64,000 nt of DNA from Pararhodobacter marinus (GCF_003122215.1 NZ_QEYD01000006.1:248001-312000); one strand, 5' to 3'; positions 38,968 through 51,106 are shown, numbered from the stretch's first letter. The notes: generated by a model from the letters alone, not told the origin. Made by a program: numbers and translations.

Positions 38968-40420
38968 TCAATCTAGCCGTCGTGCGGGATTCATCAATCC
39001 CATGACCCATTCAAGCACGATGAAGCCGGCAATCGTGGCGAAGGTCGCGGCAAAGGCGCTTTGCCAGCCCGCAAGCTGCGCGGCATCGGCGGCGCTTGCA
39101 CGGCCCAGCACCGCGCCCGCCTCGGTGCCGCCGGGGGCCAGCACGAACAGCACGAGCGAGGTCAGCGCCGTGCCCACCACCGCGCCGCTGGAGCGAAAGA
39201 AGGTCATCGCCCCGGCGGCCCGCCCGCCCGCGCGTGCGGTCGGGCGCCGTGTTCTGCACCACGGTGTTCATCACCGACATGACGGTGCCCAGCGTCAGCC
39301 CGACGGTCAGATAGGTGCCCATCAGCGCCGGACGCCCCATCGTCGCGCCCTGCATGGCCAGGATCAGGATCGCGCCCGCGCAGAGCGGCAAGGTGAGCGA
39401 GGGAAACAGCAGCGTGCGCCCGGTCAGCGTGATCAGGTTGCCGGTGACGAACCCGGCTGCACCCAGCGACACGGTCAGCGCCAGCATCGCCGAGGCGGTC
39501 GCCACCGCGCCGTCGCCGCGCAGGATCGCGTGGAACAGCGGGATCGTCGTGATCAGGGACACCATCGCCGCGCCGTGGCAGAACACCATGACCGAGGCGC
39601 GGTTGATCGCCGGAACCCGGAACAGGGCCGGCGGAAACAAGGGATTGCGCGCGCGTTTCTCGCTGATGACCAGCCCTGCCAGACCCGCCGCGCCGATCAG
39701 CGCACCCAGCAGCGCCACCCAGCGCAGATGCGCGTCGCCGATCAGCTCGATCGCGGCGGTCACACCCAGCACCAGGGTCAGCAGGGCAAGGAAGCCGCGC
39801 AGGTCGAAGGCCCGGTCCGGGGGCTCCGAGGCGCTGGGGATCGGCTGACGGGCCAGCAGCACCATCGCCAGCAGCGCCAGCGGCACGGTGCCCAGAAACA
39901 GGCTGCGCCAGCCCAGGGTCGCCACGAGGATCCCGCCGATGAACGGCCCCAGCGTCGAGGCCAGCATGACAATCGCGGCAAGGTTGCCCTGCGCCCGCCC
40001 GCGGTTGCGCGGTGCAACAAGATCGGCGATCAGCGCCTGGCTCAGCGCCATCAGCCCGCCGCCGCCCAGCCCCTGAACCAGCCGGCCCGCGGCCAGGACC
40101 GAGATATTGCCCGCCACCGTACAGAGGAGCGCGCCCGCGATATAGACCGTCAGCGCGGCCATCATCATCCGTTTGCGCCCCATCATGTCGCCCAGAAGCC
40201 CGTAAAGCGGCCCGGCCACGGTCAGCGCGATCATGTAGCCCATCACCAGCCAGGGCAGGCGCCTGAGCTGTCCCAGATCGGCGCCGATATCGGGAAGTGC
40301 GACCGAGACCATGGTCTGGTTCGCGATGGCCAGAAAGACCGGCACGCCGATCAGCGGCAGCAGCATCAGCGGCTGTGCAGGGGCAGTCGGGGCAGACGGG
40401 TTCGGGGCTGCGTCGGACAC
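38968..40420 (-). pseudogene. MFS (DHA2-type) transporter gene with frameshift
   Basis: From a GTG at 40420 (AGGAA 7 nt upstream) the frame encodes a normal MFS transporter: IANQTMVSVALPDIGADLG, LLGDMMGRKRMMM, RLVQGLGGGGLMALSQALIADL. It runs as far as VMNTVVQNTAPDRT near 39240, then turns into Arg-rich nonsense to a stop at 39011. The missing end is in another frame: RAGGRAAGAMTFFRSSGAVVGTAL then two more helices, ending at 38968. The switch lies in a GC-rich run of GGGC units at about 39205-39240 and equals one extra base. Either a recent inactivation or a sequencing error; an intact product would be ~480 residues. Confidence 0.85.
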
Positions 40421-40447
40421 GCGATGTTCCTGACGAAGAACGGGAAA

Positions 40448-40478
40448 AGGCGCCGCCCGGTCGGGGCGGCGCCTTTCA
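40448..40478 (-). terminator. ligC terminator
   Basis: Perfect 11-bp stem AGGCGCCGCCC / GGGCGGCGCCT with a 5-nt loop. On the minus strand it is followed by TTTTCCC, ending the ligABC transcript before the MFS gene. Confidence 0.8.
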
Positions 40479-40509
40479 TTAACACGTTAATCGAGCGGCG
40501 TGAAGCGCC

Positions 40510-41454
40510 TCAGCCGAAGCTTTTCTCGATCTTGTCGAGCGTCTTCATCGCCGCCAGCACATCATGCACCGAACCGTTCGGCTCGCGCTTTTCCTGAATG
40601 GCCGAGATGAATTCGCGGTCGATCAGCTCGATGCCGTTGTTCGACACCGCCACCCCGTCCAGATCGATCGGGTTTTCCTTGCCGTCGAACAGATCGTCAT
40701 AGCGTGCCAGATAGGTACCGTTGTCGCAGATATAGCGGAAGAACGTGCCGAACGGCCCGTCATTGTTGAACGACAGCGACAGGGTGCAGATCGCGCCCTT
40801 GGGCGTCTTCATGCCGATGGACATGTCCATGGCGATGCCCAGCTCGGGGTGATGCGGACCTTCCAGACCGAAGGCCTTATCGACCACTTCGCCGGTCTGA
40901 TACTGGAACAGGTCGACCGTGTGGCAGGCATGGTGCCACAGCAAGTGGTCGGTCCAGCTGCGCGGTTCGCCCTTGGCGTTCAGGTTCGAGCGACGCATGA
41001 AATACGTCTGCACGTCCATCTGCTGGATCTTCAGCTCGCCCGCGGCGATCTTGTTGTGGATCCACTGATGCGACGGGTTGAAGCGCCGGACCTGACCGGC
41101 CATGGCCAGAACACCGGTTTCCTTCTGCACTTTGCAGATCGCCTCGGAATCCTCGAGGCTGTCGGCCATCGGGATCTCGATCAGCACCGGCTTGCCCGCC
41201 TTCATGCAGGCGATGGCCTGCTCGGCGTGCATTTGCGTGGGCGTGGCCAGGATCACCGCGTCGACATCGTCGCGTGCAAGGCACTCGTCGAGATCGGTGG
41301 CGGCATGGGCGATCCCGCGTTCGGCGGCGAGGGCGTCGATCTTTTCACGGGTCGGCCCCATGACCGAGGTCACGGTCACTTCCTCGATCGCGGCCAGCGC
41401 GTCGAGATGCTTGATCCCGAAGGCGCCATAGGCGCCGGCGACACAGATACGCAT
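40510..41454 (-). CDS. ligC: 4-carboxy-2-hydroxymuconate-6-semialdehyde dehydrogenase
   Basis: 314 residues of the Gfo/Idh/MocA family: NAD(P)-binding GAYGAFGIKHLDAL at the N terminus, VILATPTQMHAEQAIACMKAGKPVLIEIPM, then a substrate domain with DHLLWHHACHTVDLF. Downstream of ligA-ligB this is LigC, which oxidises the ring-opened product of protocatechuate to 2-pyrone-4,6-dicarboxylate. Length and context fit well. It lies 18 bp from ligB. Confidence 0.92.
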   Translation of the reverse strand: MRICVAGAYGAFGIKHLDALAAIEEVTVTSVMGPTREKIDALAAERGIAHAATDLDECLARDDVDAVILATPTQMHAEQAIACMKAGKPVLIEIPMADSLEDSEAICKVQKETGVLAMAGQVRRFNPSHQWIHNKIAAGELKIQQMDVQTYFMRRSNLNAKGEPRSWTDHLLWHHACHTVDLFQYQTGEVVDKAFGLEGPHHPELGIAMDMSIGMKTPKGAICTLSLSFNNDGPFGTFFRYICDNGTYLARYDDLFDGKENPIDLDGVAVSNNGIELIDREFISAIQEKREPNGSVHDVLAAMKTLDKIEKSFG

Positions 41455-41472
41455 GTCTCGTCTCCCTGTTGC

Positions 41473-42746
<1,274 letters not shown>

Positions 42747-42830
42747 TGCTTTTTCTCCCGTTTATCGTGGCGCTCCGGGATCCGTCGCGCGGTTGTCGAT
42801 CAATCGCGCCGGGGGGCACCCGATCGCGCG

Positions 42831-42861
42831 ATGTATACATGGAAGCGCCCGGACAGGCCAA
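42831..42861 (-). promoter_or_regulatory. Candidate ligA promoter with ATGTATACAT palindrome
   Basis: A perfect 10-bp palindrome ATGTATACAT (42831-42840) contains a -10-like TATACA on the minus strand. A -35-like TTGGCC lies 18 nt upstream (42856-42861). This would start ligABC about 85 nt before ligA. Prediction only. Confidence 0.4.
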
Positions 42862-42895
42862 TTGAATCCCGACGCCGGCCATTGAAAAAAGCTAT

Positions 42896-44182
42896 TCATC
42901 CCTCTCGCGCTCCGGCCGTGCGCCGCGCCGCATCGTCGCTTTCGGCGGGCGCCTGTGCCACCGGCGCGGCGGCGCGCAGCAGGTCCATGAACCGCGCCTG
43001 CGTCGCCGTCGGGCGCCAGCTTTGGCGATACGTCAACCCGATGCTGCGCCAGTTGTTGCTGAGCGCGACGTCGAGCGGCGCGATATGCCCGTCCGAGAGT
43101 TCCGTGGCCACCTGGTGCAACGATACAATCGAGACATAGTCGCCCGCCGCCAGAAGTCCACGCAGGAAAACCAGCGACGACGAGACGACGCGCACCGGCG
43201 TCTGTGGGCGTTCCTGAATGCGCAGCGTCTCGAACAGGTAGCTTCCGGCGGGGGTGGATTTGGGCGGCGCGACCCATGGATAGGCCAGCGTGTCCTCCAG
43301 CGTCACGCCTTTCCTGCCCGCCAGCGGATGGTCGGGATGGGCGACGATGGCCATTGCATCGTCGAACAGCGGCTCCTGTATGACGTCGTCGGCGGGCGAG
43401 GGGCTGCGCAGCGCACCGATCAGGCAATCGAGATCGCCCTCGCGCAGGCTGCGCAGAAGCTCGGGATAGCGGCCATCGACCACGCGGACTTGCACGCCCT
43501 GCGTCTCGGATATCAGCGCATGGGTGGCGGCGGGGACGATCGAGCTGCGCGCCAGCGGCAGCGAGCCCAGCGTGAAGGTGCCGCGATCATTGCCCAGTTC
43601 GCGGCCAATTTCCTCGAATCCCTGCCGGATCTCGGCCGAGGCGAGTTTCGCCCCCAGAACAAAGGCTTGCGCGGCCGAGGTCAGCTCGACCCCGCTGACC
43701 GTGGTCTGGAAGAAGGGTACGCAGGCAATGTCTTCGAGACTGCGCGCGGCGCGGTGCACGGTGGGTTGCGACAGCCCCAGTTGCTGGGCCGCGACGGTAA
43801 AACTGCCGCTGCCCGCCACCGCGATGATCGCCCGAAGCTGCGCCGCGGTGACCAGATGGTCGAAAGCCGGGCGCGGGCCGCCGGTGCGGGGGCCCGGCGC
43901 CTCGCGCAGCCCGCTACGGAGCGCGGCGCGCGCGCCGTTATGCAGATGCGTCAGCGCCGCTTCGACCCGGTTGACGAACAGCGCGCCGGCCTCGGTCGGG
44001 GTGAAAAGACGGGTACGCCGCACGAGCAGGGGCGTGCCGATATCGGCCTCCAGCCGGGCGATGGCCTGCGTCGCGGCGGGCTGCGACAGGCGGCAGCGCT
44101 CGGCCGCCGTCGAGACCGAGCCGGAACGGACGGTTTCCAGAAACACCCGCATGTGCCGGAGGTTCGGCAACGCCTCGGTCAT
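42896..44182 (-). CDS. LysR-type regulator with two tandem HTH domains
   Basis: 428 residues from the ATG at 44182, with GAGG 7 nt upstream; the TTG at 44194 is less likely. LysR regulators are ~300 residues with one HTH. Here residues ~8-66 (MRVFLETVRSGSVSTAAERC, LSQPAATQAIARLEADIG) and ~112-170 (LRAIIAVAGSGSFTVAAQQL, LSQPTVHRAARSLED) are both complete winged HTHs, followed by one periplasmic-binding-like effector domain. It lies between ligABC (same direction) and ligI (divergent). It is therefore the likely controller of protocatechuate 4,5-cleavage genes. Confidence 0.88.
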   Translation of the reverse strand: MTEALPNLRHMRVFLETVRSGSVSTAAERCRLSQPAATQAIARLEADIGTPLLVRRTRLFTPTEAGALFVNRVEAALTHLHNGARAALRSGLREAPGPRTGGPRPAFDHLVTAAQLRAIIAVAGSGSFTVAAQQLGLSQPTVHRAARSLEDIACVPFFQTTVSGVELTSAAQAFVLGAKLASAEIRQGFEEIGRELGNDRGTFTLGSLPLARSSIVPAATHALISETQGVQVRVVDGRYPELLRSLREGDLDCLIGALRSPSPADDVIQEPLFDDAMAIVAHPDHPLAGRKGVTLEDTLAYPWVAPPKSTPAGSYLFETLRIQERPQTPVRVVSSSLVFLRGLLAAGDYVSIVSLHQVATELSDGHIAPLDVALSNNWRSIGLTYRQSWRPTATQARFMDLLRAAAPVAQAPAESDDAARRTAGAREG

Positions 44183-44192
44183 CTTGCGCCTC

Positions 44193-44209
44193 AATAGCCA
44201 AAAGTTATT
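44193..44209. promoter_or_regulatory. LysR-type operator upstream of ligI
   Basis: AATA-N9-TATT containing a T-N11-A core (T44195, A44207), the usual shape of a LysR-type binding site. It lies between the divergent regulator and ligI. Confidence 0.5.
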
Positions 44210-44300
44210 CTAGGGCCGGCTTTCGAAATAGGCAATTGCCCCCGGCTGGCGCATGGTGCGCCGCGAAGGCAAGGCCCGCTGTCCAGGGAGAGATGCGCGC

Positions 44301-45194
44301 ATGACGACCCAACCGCAACCGATGGATGCCGACTGGCTTGTGGTTCACCCCAATCCCAAGAAGCCCGATTACGTTCTGCCCAAGGGCGCGGTCGACGCGC
44401 ATTGCCACGTCTTCGGCCCCTCGGCCGAATTCCCCTATGCGCCGGAACGCAAATATACGCCCGGCGATCAGGGCAAGGACAAGTTGTTCGCGCTGCGCGA
44501 TTACCTCGGCTTCGAGCGCAACGTGATCGTGCAGGCGACCTGCCACGGCAAGGATAACCGCGCAATGGTCGATGCCTGTATCGCCGCGGGCGACAAGGCG
44601 CGCGGCGTGGCTTCGGTCGGCAAGGACATCACGCGCGAGGAACTGAAGGAGCTGCACGAAGGCGGCGTGCGCGGCGTGCGCTTCAACTTCGTGAAACGTC
44701 TGGTCGACGCCACCCCGCCCGAGGTTTTCCTGGGCATTGCCGACAAGATCCAGGAATTCGGCTGGTCCACCGTCGTCTATTTCGAGGCGCAGGATCTGGA
44801 AGGGCTCGAGCCCTTCCTCGCCAAGCTGCCCGGGATCATCGTCGTCGACCATATGGGCCGCCCCGACGTGACCAAGGGCGTCGATCACCCGGATTTTCAG
44901 CGCTTCATCAATCTGATGGCGAATAACGAGAATATCTGGACCAAGGTAACCTGCCCCGAGCGCCTGACCAAGGCGGGCGAGCCCTATGACGATGTCGTTC
45001 CCTATTATCAGGCGATCGTCGACAAATTCGAGGACCGGGTCCTGTGGGGCACCGACTGGCCGCATCCCAACATGAAGTCGCACATGCCGGACGACGGGCT
45101 GCTGGTCGATTACATCCTGCGCATCACCCGGACCGAGGAACAGCGCCAGAAACTGCTGGTCGACAATCCGATGCGGCTTTACTGGGCCGACTGA
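44301..45194 (+). CDS. ligI: 2-pyrone-4,6-dicarboxylate hydrolase
   Basis: 297 residues from the ATG at 44301 (GGGAGAG upstream). Amidohydrolase fold with VDAHCHVFGP near the N terminus, VRGVRFNFV, IIVVDHMGRPDV and VLWGTDWPHPN with the conserved Asp. It opens the pyrone made by LigC to 4-oxalomesaconate. It is alone on the plus strand, divergent from the double-HTH regulator. The next enzymes (LigJ, LigK) are not in this window. Confidence 0.93.
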   Translation: MTTQPQPMDADWLVVHPNPKKPDYVLPKGAVDAHCHVFGPSAEFPYAPERKYTPGDQGKDKLFALRDYLGFERNVIVQATCHGKDNRAMVDACIAAGDKARGVASVGKDITREELKELHEGGVRGVRFNFVKRLVDATPPEVFLGIADKIQEFGWSTVVYFEAQDLEGLEPFLAKLPGIIVVDHMGRPDVTKGVDHPDFQRFINLMANNENIWTKVTCPERLTKAGEPYDDVVPYYQAIVDKFEDRVLWGTDWPHPNMKSHMPDDGLLVDYILRITRTEEQRQKLLVDNPMRLYWAD

Positions 45195-45219
45195 CCGTCG
45201 GAACCGGAACACGACTATC

Positions 45220-45247
45220 AAGGGGCGTCCGAAAGGGCGCCCCTTTT
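45220..45247 (+). terminator. ligI terminator
   Basis: 11-bp stem AAGGGGCGTCC / GGGCGCCCCTT (one G-U pair) closed by a GAAA tetraloop, followed by TT, 26 bp after the ligI stop. Confidence 0.8.
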
Positions 45248-45322
45248 GCCTGTGACGGGGTGGCCCCCGGCGCATAAGTTTTCCGTCGCGACTATTCGAT
45301 TGCCGTCCCGCGCGCGCCCGAT

Positions 45323-45336
45323 TTGATTCAGGTCAA
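45323..45336. promoter_or_regulatory. FNR/FnrL-like box upstream of second LigAB pair
   Basis: TTGAT-TCAG-GTCAA, one base from the FNR consensus TTGAT-N4-ATCAA, 54 bp before the start codon at 45391. It suggests control by an FNR/FnrL/Dnr-family regulator responding to oxygen or nitric oxide. Confidence 0.5.
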
Positions 45337-45390
45337 AAACGCGCGATTGCGCACATGAGACAGTCGGGCATGAGCGAAGGAGGACCCGCC

Positions 45391-45750
45391 ATGCACGACA
45401 TGCCCGGCTACGATTATCATATCGACATCCCCGGTACCGTCCTGTTCGACGGCAAGCAGGCCATGAAAGGCTATGCGCTGAACAAGATGTGCTACGATTT
45501 CAACAAGGCCGAGAACCGTGAAGCCTTCAAGGCCGACGAGGAAGGCTGGATGGCCAGATACGGCCTGAACGAGGAGCAGAAAGCCGCGATCCGGTCGCGC
45601 GATATCCTCGCCATGATCGATGCGGGCGGGAATATCTATTACCTCGCCAAGCTTGCCGGCATCTTCAAGCTCTCGGTTCAGGATGTCGGCGGTCTGCAGA
45701 CCGGCCGCACCACCGAGGAATTCCAGCAATATCTCGCCAGTCAGGCGTAA
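45391..45750 (+). CDS. LigA-like dioxygenase alpha subunit (second copy)
   Basis: 119 residues from the ATG at 45391, which has AAGGAGG 8 nt upstream; the frame is open a little further. LigA pattern: IPGTVLFDGKQAMKGYALNKMC, KAENREAFKADEEGWM and MIDAGGNIYYLAKLAG. It is clearly a paralogue of the 42.4-kb LigA but more divergent. It pairs with the LigB-like gene 15 bp downstream. Confidence 0.88.
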   Translation: MHDMPGYDYHIDIPGTVLFDGKQAMKGYALNKMCYDFNKAENREAFKADEEGWMARYGLNEEQKAAIRSRDILAMIDAGGNIYYLAKLAGIFKLSVQDVGGLQTGRTTEEFQQYLASQA

Positions 45751-45765
45751 GGGGAGGTTAACCCA

Positions 45766-46611
45766 ATGGCCCGCATTCTCGGTGGCATCACCACCTCGCA
45801 TATTCCGGCGGTCGGCAACGCGATCCAGAAGGAGCTCTACGACGATCCGTACTGGAAGCCCTTCTTCGACGGCTATCCGAAGGTCCATCAGTGGATTCAG
45901 GACAACAAGCCCGATTACGTGATCAATATCTACAACGATCACGGGCTGGGTTTCTTTCTGGACCGGATGCCGACCTTCGCCATCGGCGCGGCGCATGAAT
46001 ACCGCAACGAGGACGAAGGCTGGGGCCTGCCCGCGCTGCCGCCGTTCCCCGGCGCGCCGGAATTGTCGTGGCACATCATCGAAAGCCTCGTGGCGGACGA
46101 GTTCGACATCACCTCGTGCCAGGAACTGGCGGTGGATCACGGCTTCGTCGTGCCGATGCAGCTGTTCTGGCCGGGCGCGCCCAACAATCCCGACATGCCG
46201 CGCGCGGTGCCGATCTCGGCCAATACCGTGCAGCACCCGATCCCGACGCTGAACCGCGCGCTGAACTTCGGCAAGGCCCTGCGCAAGGCGCTGCTGTCCT
46301 TCCCCGAGGACGCCAAGATCGTCGTTCTGGGCACGGGCGGGCTGTCGCACCAGCTTGACGGTCAGCGCGCGGGCTTCATCAACAAGGAGTTCGACCAGTA
46401 TTGTCTGGAAAACATCGTCCACAACCCCGAAGAGCTGACCAAGATCACCCGTCAGGAACTGGTGAAACAGGCGGGCGCGCAGGGGACCGAGTTCCTGATG
46501 TGGATGATGATGCGCGGCGCGCTGGGCGACGAGGTCAACGAGATCACCCGCAACTACCATATCCCGATCTCGAACACGGCGGCGGGCACGTTGCTGCTGG
46601 AATGCGCCTGA
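45766..46611 (+). CDS. LigB-like class III extradiol dioxygenase (second copy)
   Basis: 281 residues. It keeps all iron and catalytic residues of LigB: His12 (TTSHIPAVG), the His in YNDHGLGFF, the Glu in GTEFLMW and the His in GTGGLSHQLD. Around the pocket it differs: EYRNEDEGWGLPALPPFPG instead of [12 protein letters not shown]. The substrate may thus be protocatechuate or a relative such as gallate or 3-O-methylgallate. GGGAGG precedes the ATG. It ends before the hairpin repeats at 46.7 kb. Confidence 0.87.
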   Translation: MARILGGITTSHIPAVGNAIQKELYDDPYWKPFFDGYPKVHQWIQDNKPDYVINIYNDHGLGFFLDRMPTFAIGAAHEYRNEDEGWGLPALPPFPGAPELSWHIIESLVADEFDITSCQELAVDHGFVVPMQLFWPGAPNNPDMPRAVPISANTVQHPIPTLNRALNFGKALRKALLSFPEDAKIVVLGTGGLSHQLDGQRAGFINKEFDQYCLENIVHNPEELTKITRQELVKQAGAQGTEFLMWMMMRGALGDEVNEITRNYHIPISNTAAGTLLLECA

Positions 46612-46652
46612 GCACCGGGGATGGTGTGTGATGAGGGGACCATGCCGGTAGA

Positions 46653-46791
46653 GCCGGGGGGCTGCCGCCCCCCGGACCCCCCGCTTCAAGGAGGGTTTTC
46701 CACCCTCCTTGAAAATCCTCCCGCCCCCCTTCAAGGAGGGTTTCCGCCCTCCTTGAAAATCCTCCCGGGAGTATTTTTCGGCAAAGTGAAG
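46653..46791 (+). repeat. Hairpin repeats plus GAGTATTT motif between convergent genes
   Basis: A GGGGGGC/GCCCCCC hairpin is followed by two tandem 38-39-nt units (46685-46723 and 46730-46767). Each unit has an 11-bp hairpin TTCAAGGAGGG / CCCTCCTTGAA and ends AAATCCTCCCG. Then comes GAGTATTTTTCGGCAAAGTG (46769-46788), related to the motifs at 6199 and 48991. Probably terminator-like and part of a dispersed repeat family. Confidence 0.75.
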
Positions 46792-46792
46792 A

Positions 46793-48945
<2,153 letters not shown>

Positions 48946-48965
48946 GCGGGCGCGACGTCCAGGCA

Positions 48966-49095
48966 CCGGGGGCCAGCCCCCGGACCCCCGGGATATTTAA
49001 GGAACAAAGACGCGGTGAACGCAGCTTTGACGCGGCATCCTTGTGCTGGAGACATCCTCGGGGAGGGCGGAGGCCAGGAGGGGGGCAGTGCCCCC
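48966..49095 (+). repeat. GC hairpins and GGATATTT motif after pobA
   Basis: The gap between convergent pobA and the EamA gene holds a CCGGGGGCC..GGCCCCCGG-type inverted repeat near 48966-48983. It also holds GGATATTTAAGGAACAAAGA (48991-49010), the third member of the GAGTATTT motif family, and a GGGGGC-AGT-GCCCCC hairpin (49081-49095). It probably terminates transcription from both sides. Confidence 0.65.
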
Positions 49096-49105
49096 ATTGT
49101 CGCCG

Positions 49106-49951
49106 CTAGCGCTGGCGCGGCGGCAGGATGGCCAGCGCGACGCCCGCCAGCACGAGGACCGAGGCGGCGATGGCGCCTGGGCTCAGCGTCTCGGCCAGGA
49201 GCAAGGCGCCGGCGGCGATGGCGATCACCGGGACGGTCAGCTGCGCGACGGCGGCGCGGGCGGCGCCCAGTTCCGGCAGGATCCTGTACCACAGCGCGTA
49301 GCCCAGACCCGAGGTGACGGCGCCCGACAGGAGGGCGAGCCCGACACCGCCCGCCGTGACATTCCCGAGCCCCGCGGGAAGGCAGGCCAGCGCGACGAGG
49401 GGCGTGGCGAGGATGAAATTGCCGGCAGTGGCGCCCAGCGGGTCGCGCGCGCTCCGTCCCGCAAGGGAATAGAGGCCCCAGCCCAGCCCGGCTGCGCCCA
49501 TCGTCAGGGCGGCCCAGACGGAGGGGATTGCGTCGCTTCCGGGCAGCAGCAGCGCCGCAAGCCCGGCCAGCGCCAGCGCGGCCCCGGCAAGGCGGCGCGG
49601 GGAGGGGCGGTCGCCCGCAAGCGTGGCGCCGGCCAGCATCGTGACCTGCACCGTGGCAAAGAGCACGAGCGCGCCGATCCCCGCATCGAGGGCAAGATAG
49701 GCGACGGAGAAGCCCACGAGATAGAGCGTGAGCCAGAGCGCGGGCAGGAGATGGGCCCGGCCCGCCCGGAAGGGTGCGCCGCGTGGGCCGAAGGCGCGCG
49801 CGAGCAGGATCAGCACCAGCGCGCCCGATGCCACGCGGATCAGCGCGAAGGGCAGGGCTTCGATCAGCCCCGCCCCGAGTGCCGCGCGGTTGAGGAGCGA
49901 ATTCGCGGCGAAGGCGGTCATCACCAGCGCGCTGAGCGCGAAGAGCCGCAT
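49106..49951 (-). CDS. EamA/DMT family transporter
   Basis: 281 residues with ten hydrophobic helices in two similar EamA halves (ALIRVASGALVLILLARAFG in the first, TSGLGYALWYRILPELGAARA and AVAQLTVPVIAIAAGALLL in the second). The family exports amino acids and other small metabolites; the substrate is unknown. It lies 12 bp after the aminotransferase gene on the same strand. Confidence 0.87.
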   Translation of the reverse strand: MRLFALSALVMTAFAANSLLNRAALGAGLIEALPFALIRVASGALVLILLARAFGPRGAPFRAGRAHLLPALWLTLYLVGFSVAYLALDAGIGALVLFATVQVTMLAGATLAGDRPSPRRLAGAALALAGLAALLLPGSDAIPSVWAALTMGAAGLGWGLYSLAGRSARDPLGATAGNFILATPLVALACLPAGLGNVTAGGVGLALLSGAVTSGLGYALWYRILPELGAARAAVAQLTVPVIAIAAGALLLAETLSPGAIAASVLVLAGVALAILPPRQR

Positions 49952-49963
49952 CGCCGCGCGTTC

Positions 49964-51106
49964 TCAGGCGCCGGTCGCGGGCTCGGCCACGGCCTTGAGC
50001 GCCGCGTCGAGCCGGGCGAGCGTGCCGGGCACGTCCTTGAGCTTGTCGAGGCCGAACAGGCCGATGCGGAAGGTGCGGAAGCCTTCGGGCTCGTCCACCA
50101 TCAGCGGCACGCCCGCGGCGATCTGGAAGCCCGCCGCCGCGAAGGCCGAGCCGTTCTGCAGATCCGCGCGGTCGGTATGGCAGACCACCACGCCCGGCGC
50201 GCCGAAGCCATTGGCGGCAAGTGGCGGGTAGCCATAGGCTTCGAGCAGCGCGCGCGCCCCTTTCCCCAGCGCGCATTGCGCCGATTTGGCCGCGTCGAAG
50301 CCCATCTCGCGGGTTTCGACCATGGCGTCGCGCAGGCCCGCCAGCGCGTCGGTCGGCATCGTCGCGTGATAGGCATGCCCGCCGTCTTCATAGGCTTTCA
50401 TGATCGCGCGCCATTTCTTCAGGTCCAGCGCGAAGCTGTCCGATGTCGTGGCCTCGAGCCGCTTTTCCGCGCGGGGGCCCATGACGACGATCCCCGCCGA
50501 GGGCGACGCGCTCCAGCCCTTCTGCGGCGCCGAGACCAGCACGTCGACGCCCAGCGCCTTCATGTCGACCCAGGCCGCGCCCGAGGCGATGCAGTCCAGC
50601 ACCATCAGCGCGCCCACCTCGTGCGCGGCGGTGGCCAGCGCCTTGATATAGGCGTCAGGCAGGATCATCCCGGCCGAGGTTTCGACATGCGGCGCGAAGA
50701 CCGCTTCGGGTTTCTCGGCGAGGATCCGTTGCGTGACTTCCTCGATCGGGGCGGGGGCGAAGGGGGCCTGCACGCCATTTCCGGCGGGGCGGGCCTTCAT
50801 CACCTCGGTCTCGCTGTTGAGCTGGCCCGCGTCGAAGATCGCGCTCCAGCGGAAGCTGAACAGCCCGTTGCGCACCACGAGGCATTTGCCGCGCGCGAAT
50901 TGCCGGGCGACCGATTCCATCGCAAAGGTCCCGCCGCCGGGGACCAGCGCCACGGCGCTGCCGTTGTAGACCTCTTTCAACATCTCCGAGATGTCGCGCA
51001 TGACGCCTTGAAAACGCTGCGACATATGGTTGAGCGAACGGTCGGTGAAGACGACCGAGAACTCGTCGAGTCCGCCGGGATCGATATGGTCGTGGAGGGC
51101 GGGCAT
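49964..51106 (-). CDS. Class V aminotransferase
   Basis: 380 residues, fold type I PLP enzyme. The PLP-binding Lys is in VSAPQKGWSASPSAGIV, the cofactor Asp in MVLDCIASGAAW, and GGGTFAMESVARQF binds the phosphate. It resembles alanine-glyoxylate/serine-pyruvate type aminotransferases, but the donor and acceptor cannot be fixed. It is placed upstream of the EamA exporter, so amino acid turnover and efflux may be linked. Confidence 0.85.
   Translation of the reverse strand: MPALHDHIDPGGLDEFSVVFTDRSLNHMSQRFQGVMRDISEMLKEVYNGSAVALVPGGGTFAMESVARQFARGKCLVVRNGLFSFRWSAIFDAGQLNSETEVMKARPAGNGVQAPFAPAPIEEVTQRILAEKPEAVFAPHVETSAGMILPDAYIKALATAAHEVGALMVLDCIASGAAWVDMKALGVDVLVSAPQKGWSASPSAGIVVMGPRAEKRLEATTSDSFALDLKKWRAIMKAYEDGGHAYHATMPTDALAGLRDAMVETREMGFDAAKSAQCALGKGARALLEAYGYPPLAANGFGAPGVVVCHTDRADLQNGSAFAAAGFQIAAGVPLMVDEPEGFRTFRIGLFGLDKLKDVPGTLARLDAALKAVAEPATGA

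Noticed and set aside
37814-40597. 927-residue open frame on the plus strand
   Set aside because: Antisense to galU, galE edge and the MFS gene; Arg/Gln/His-rich with no recognisable fold.
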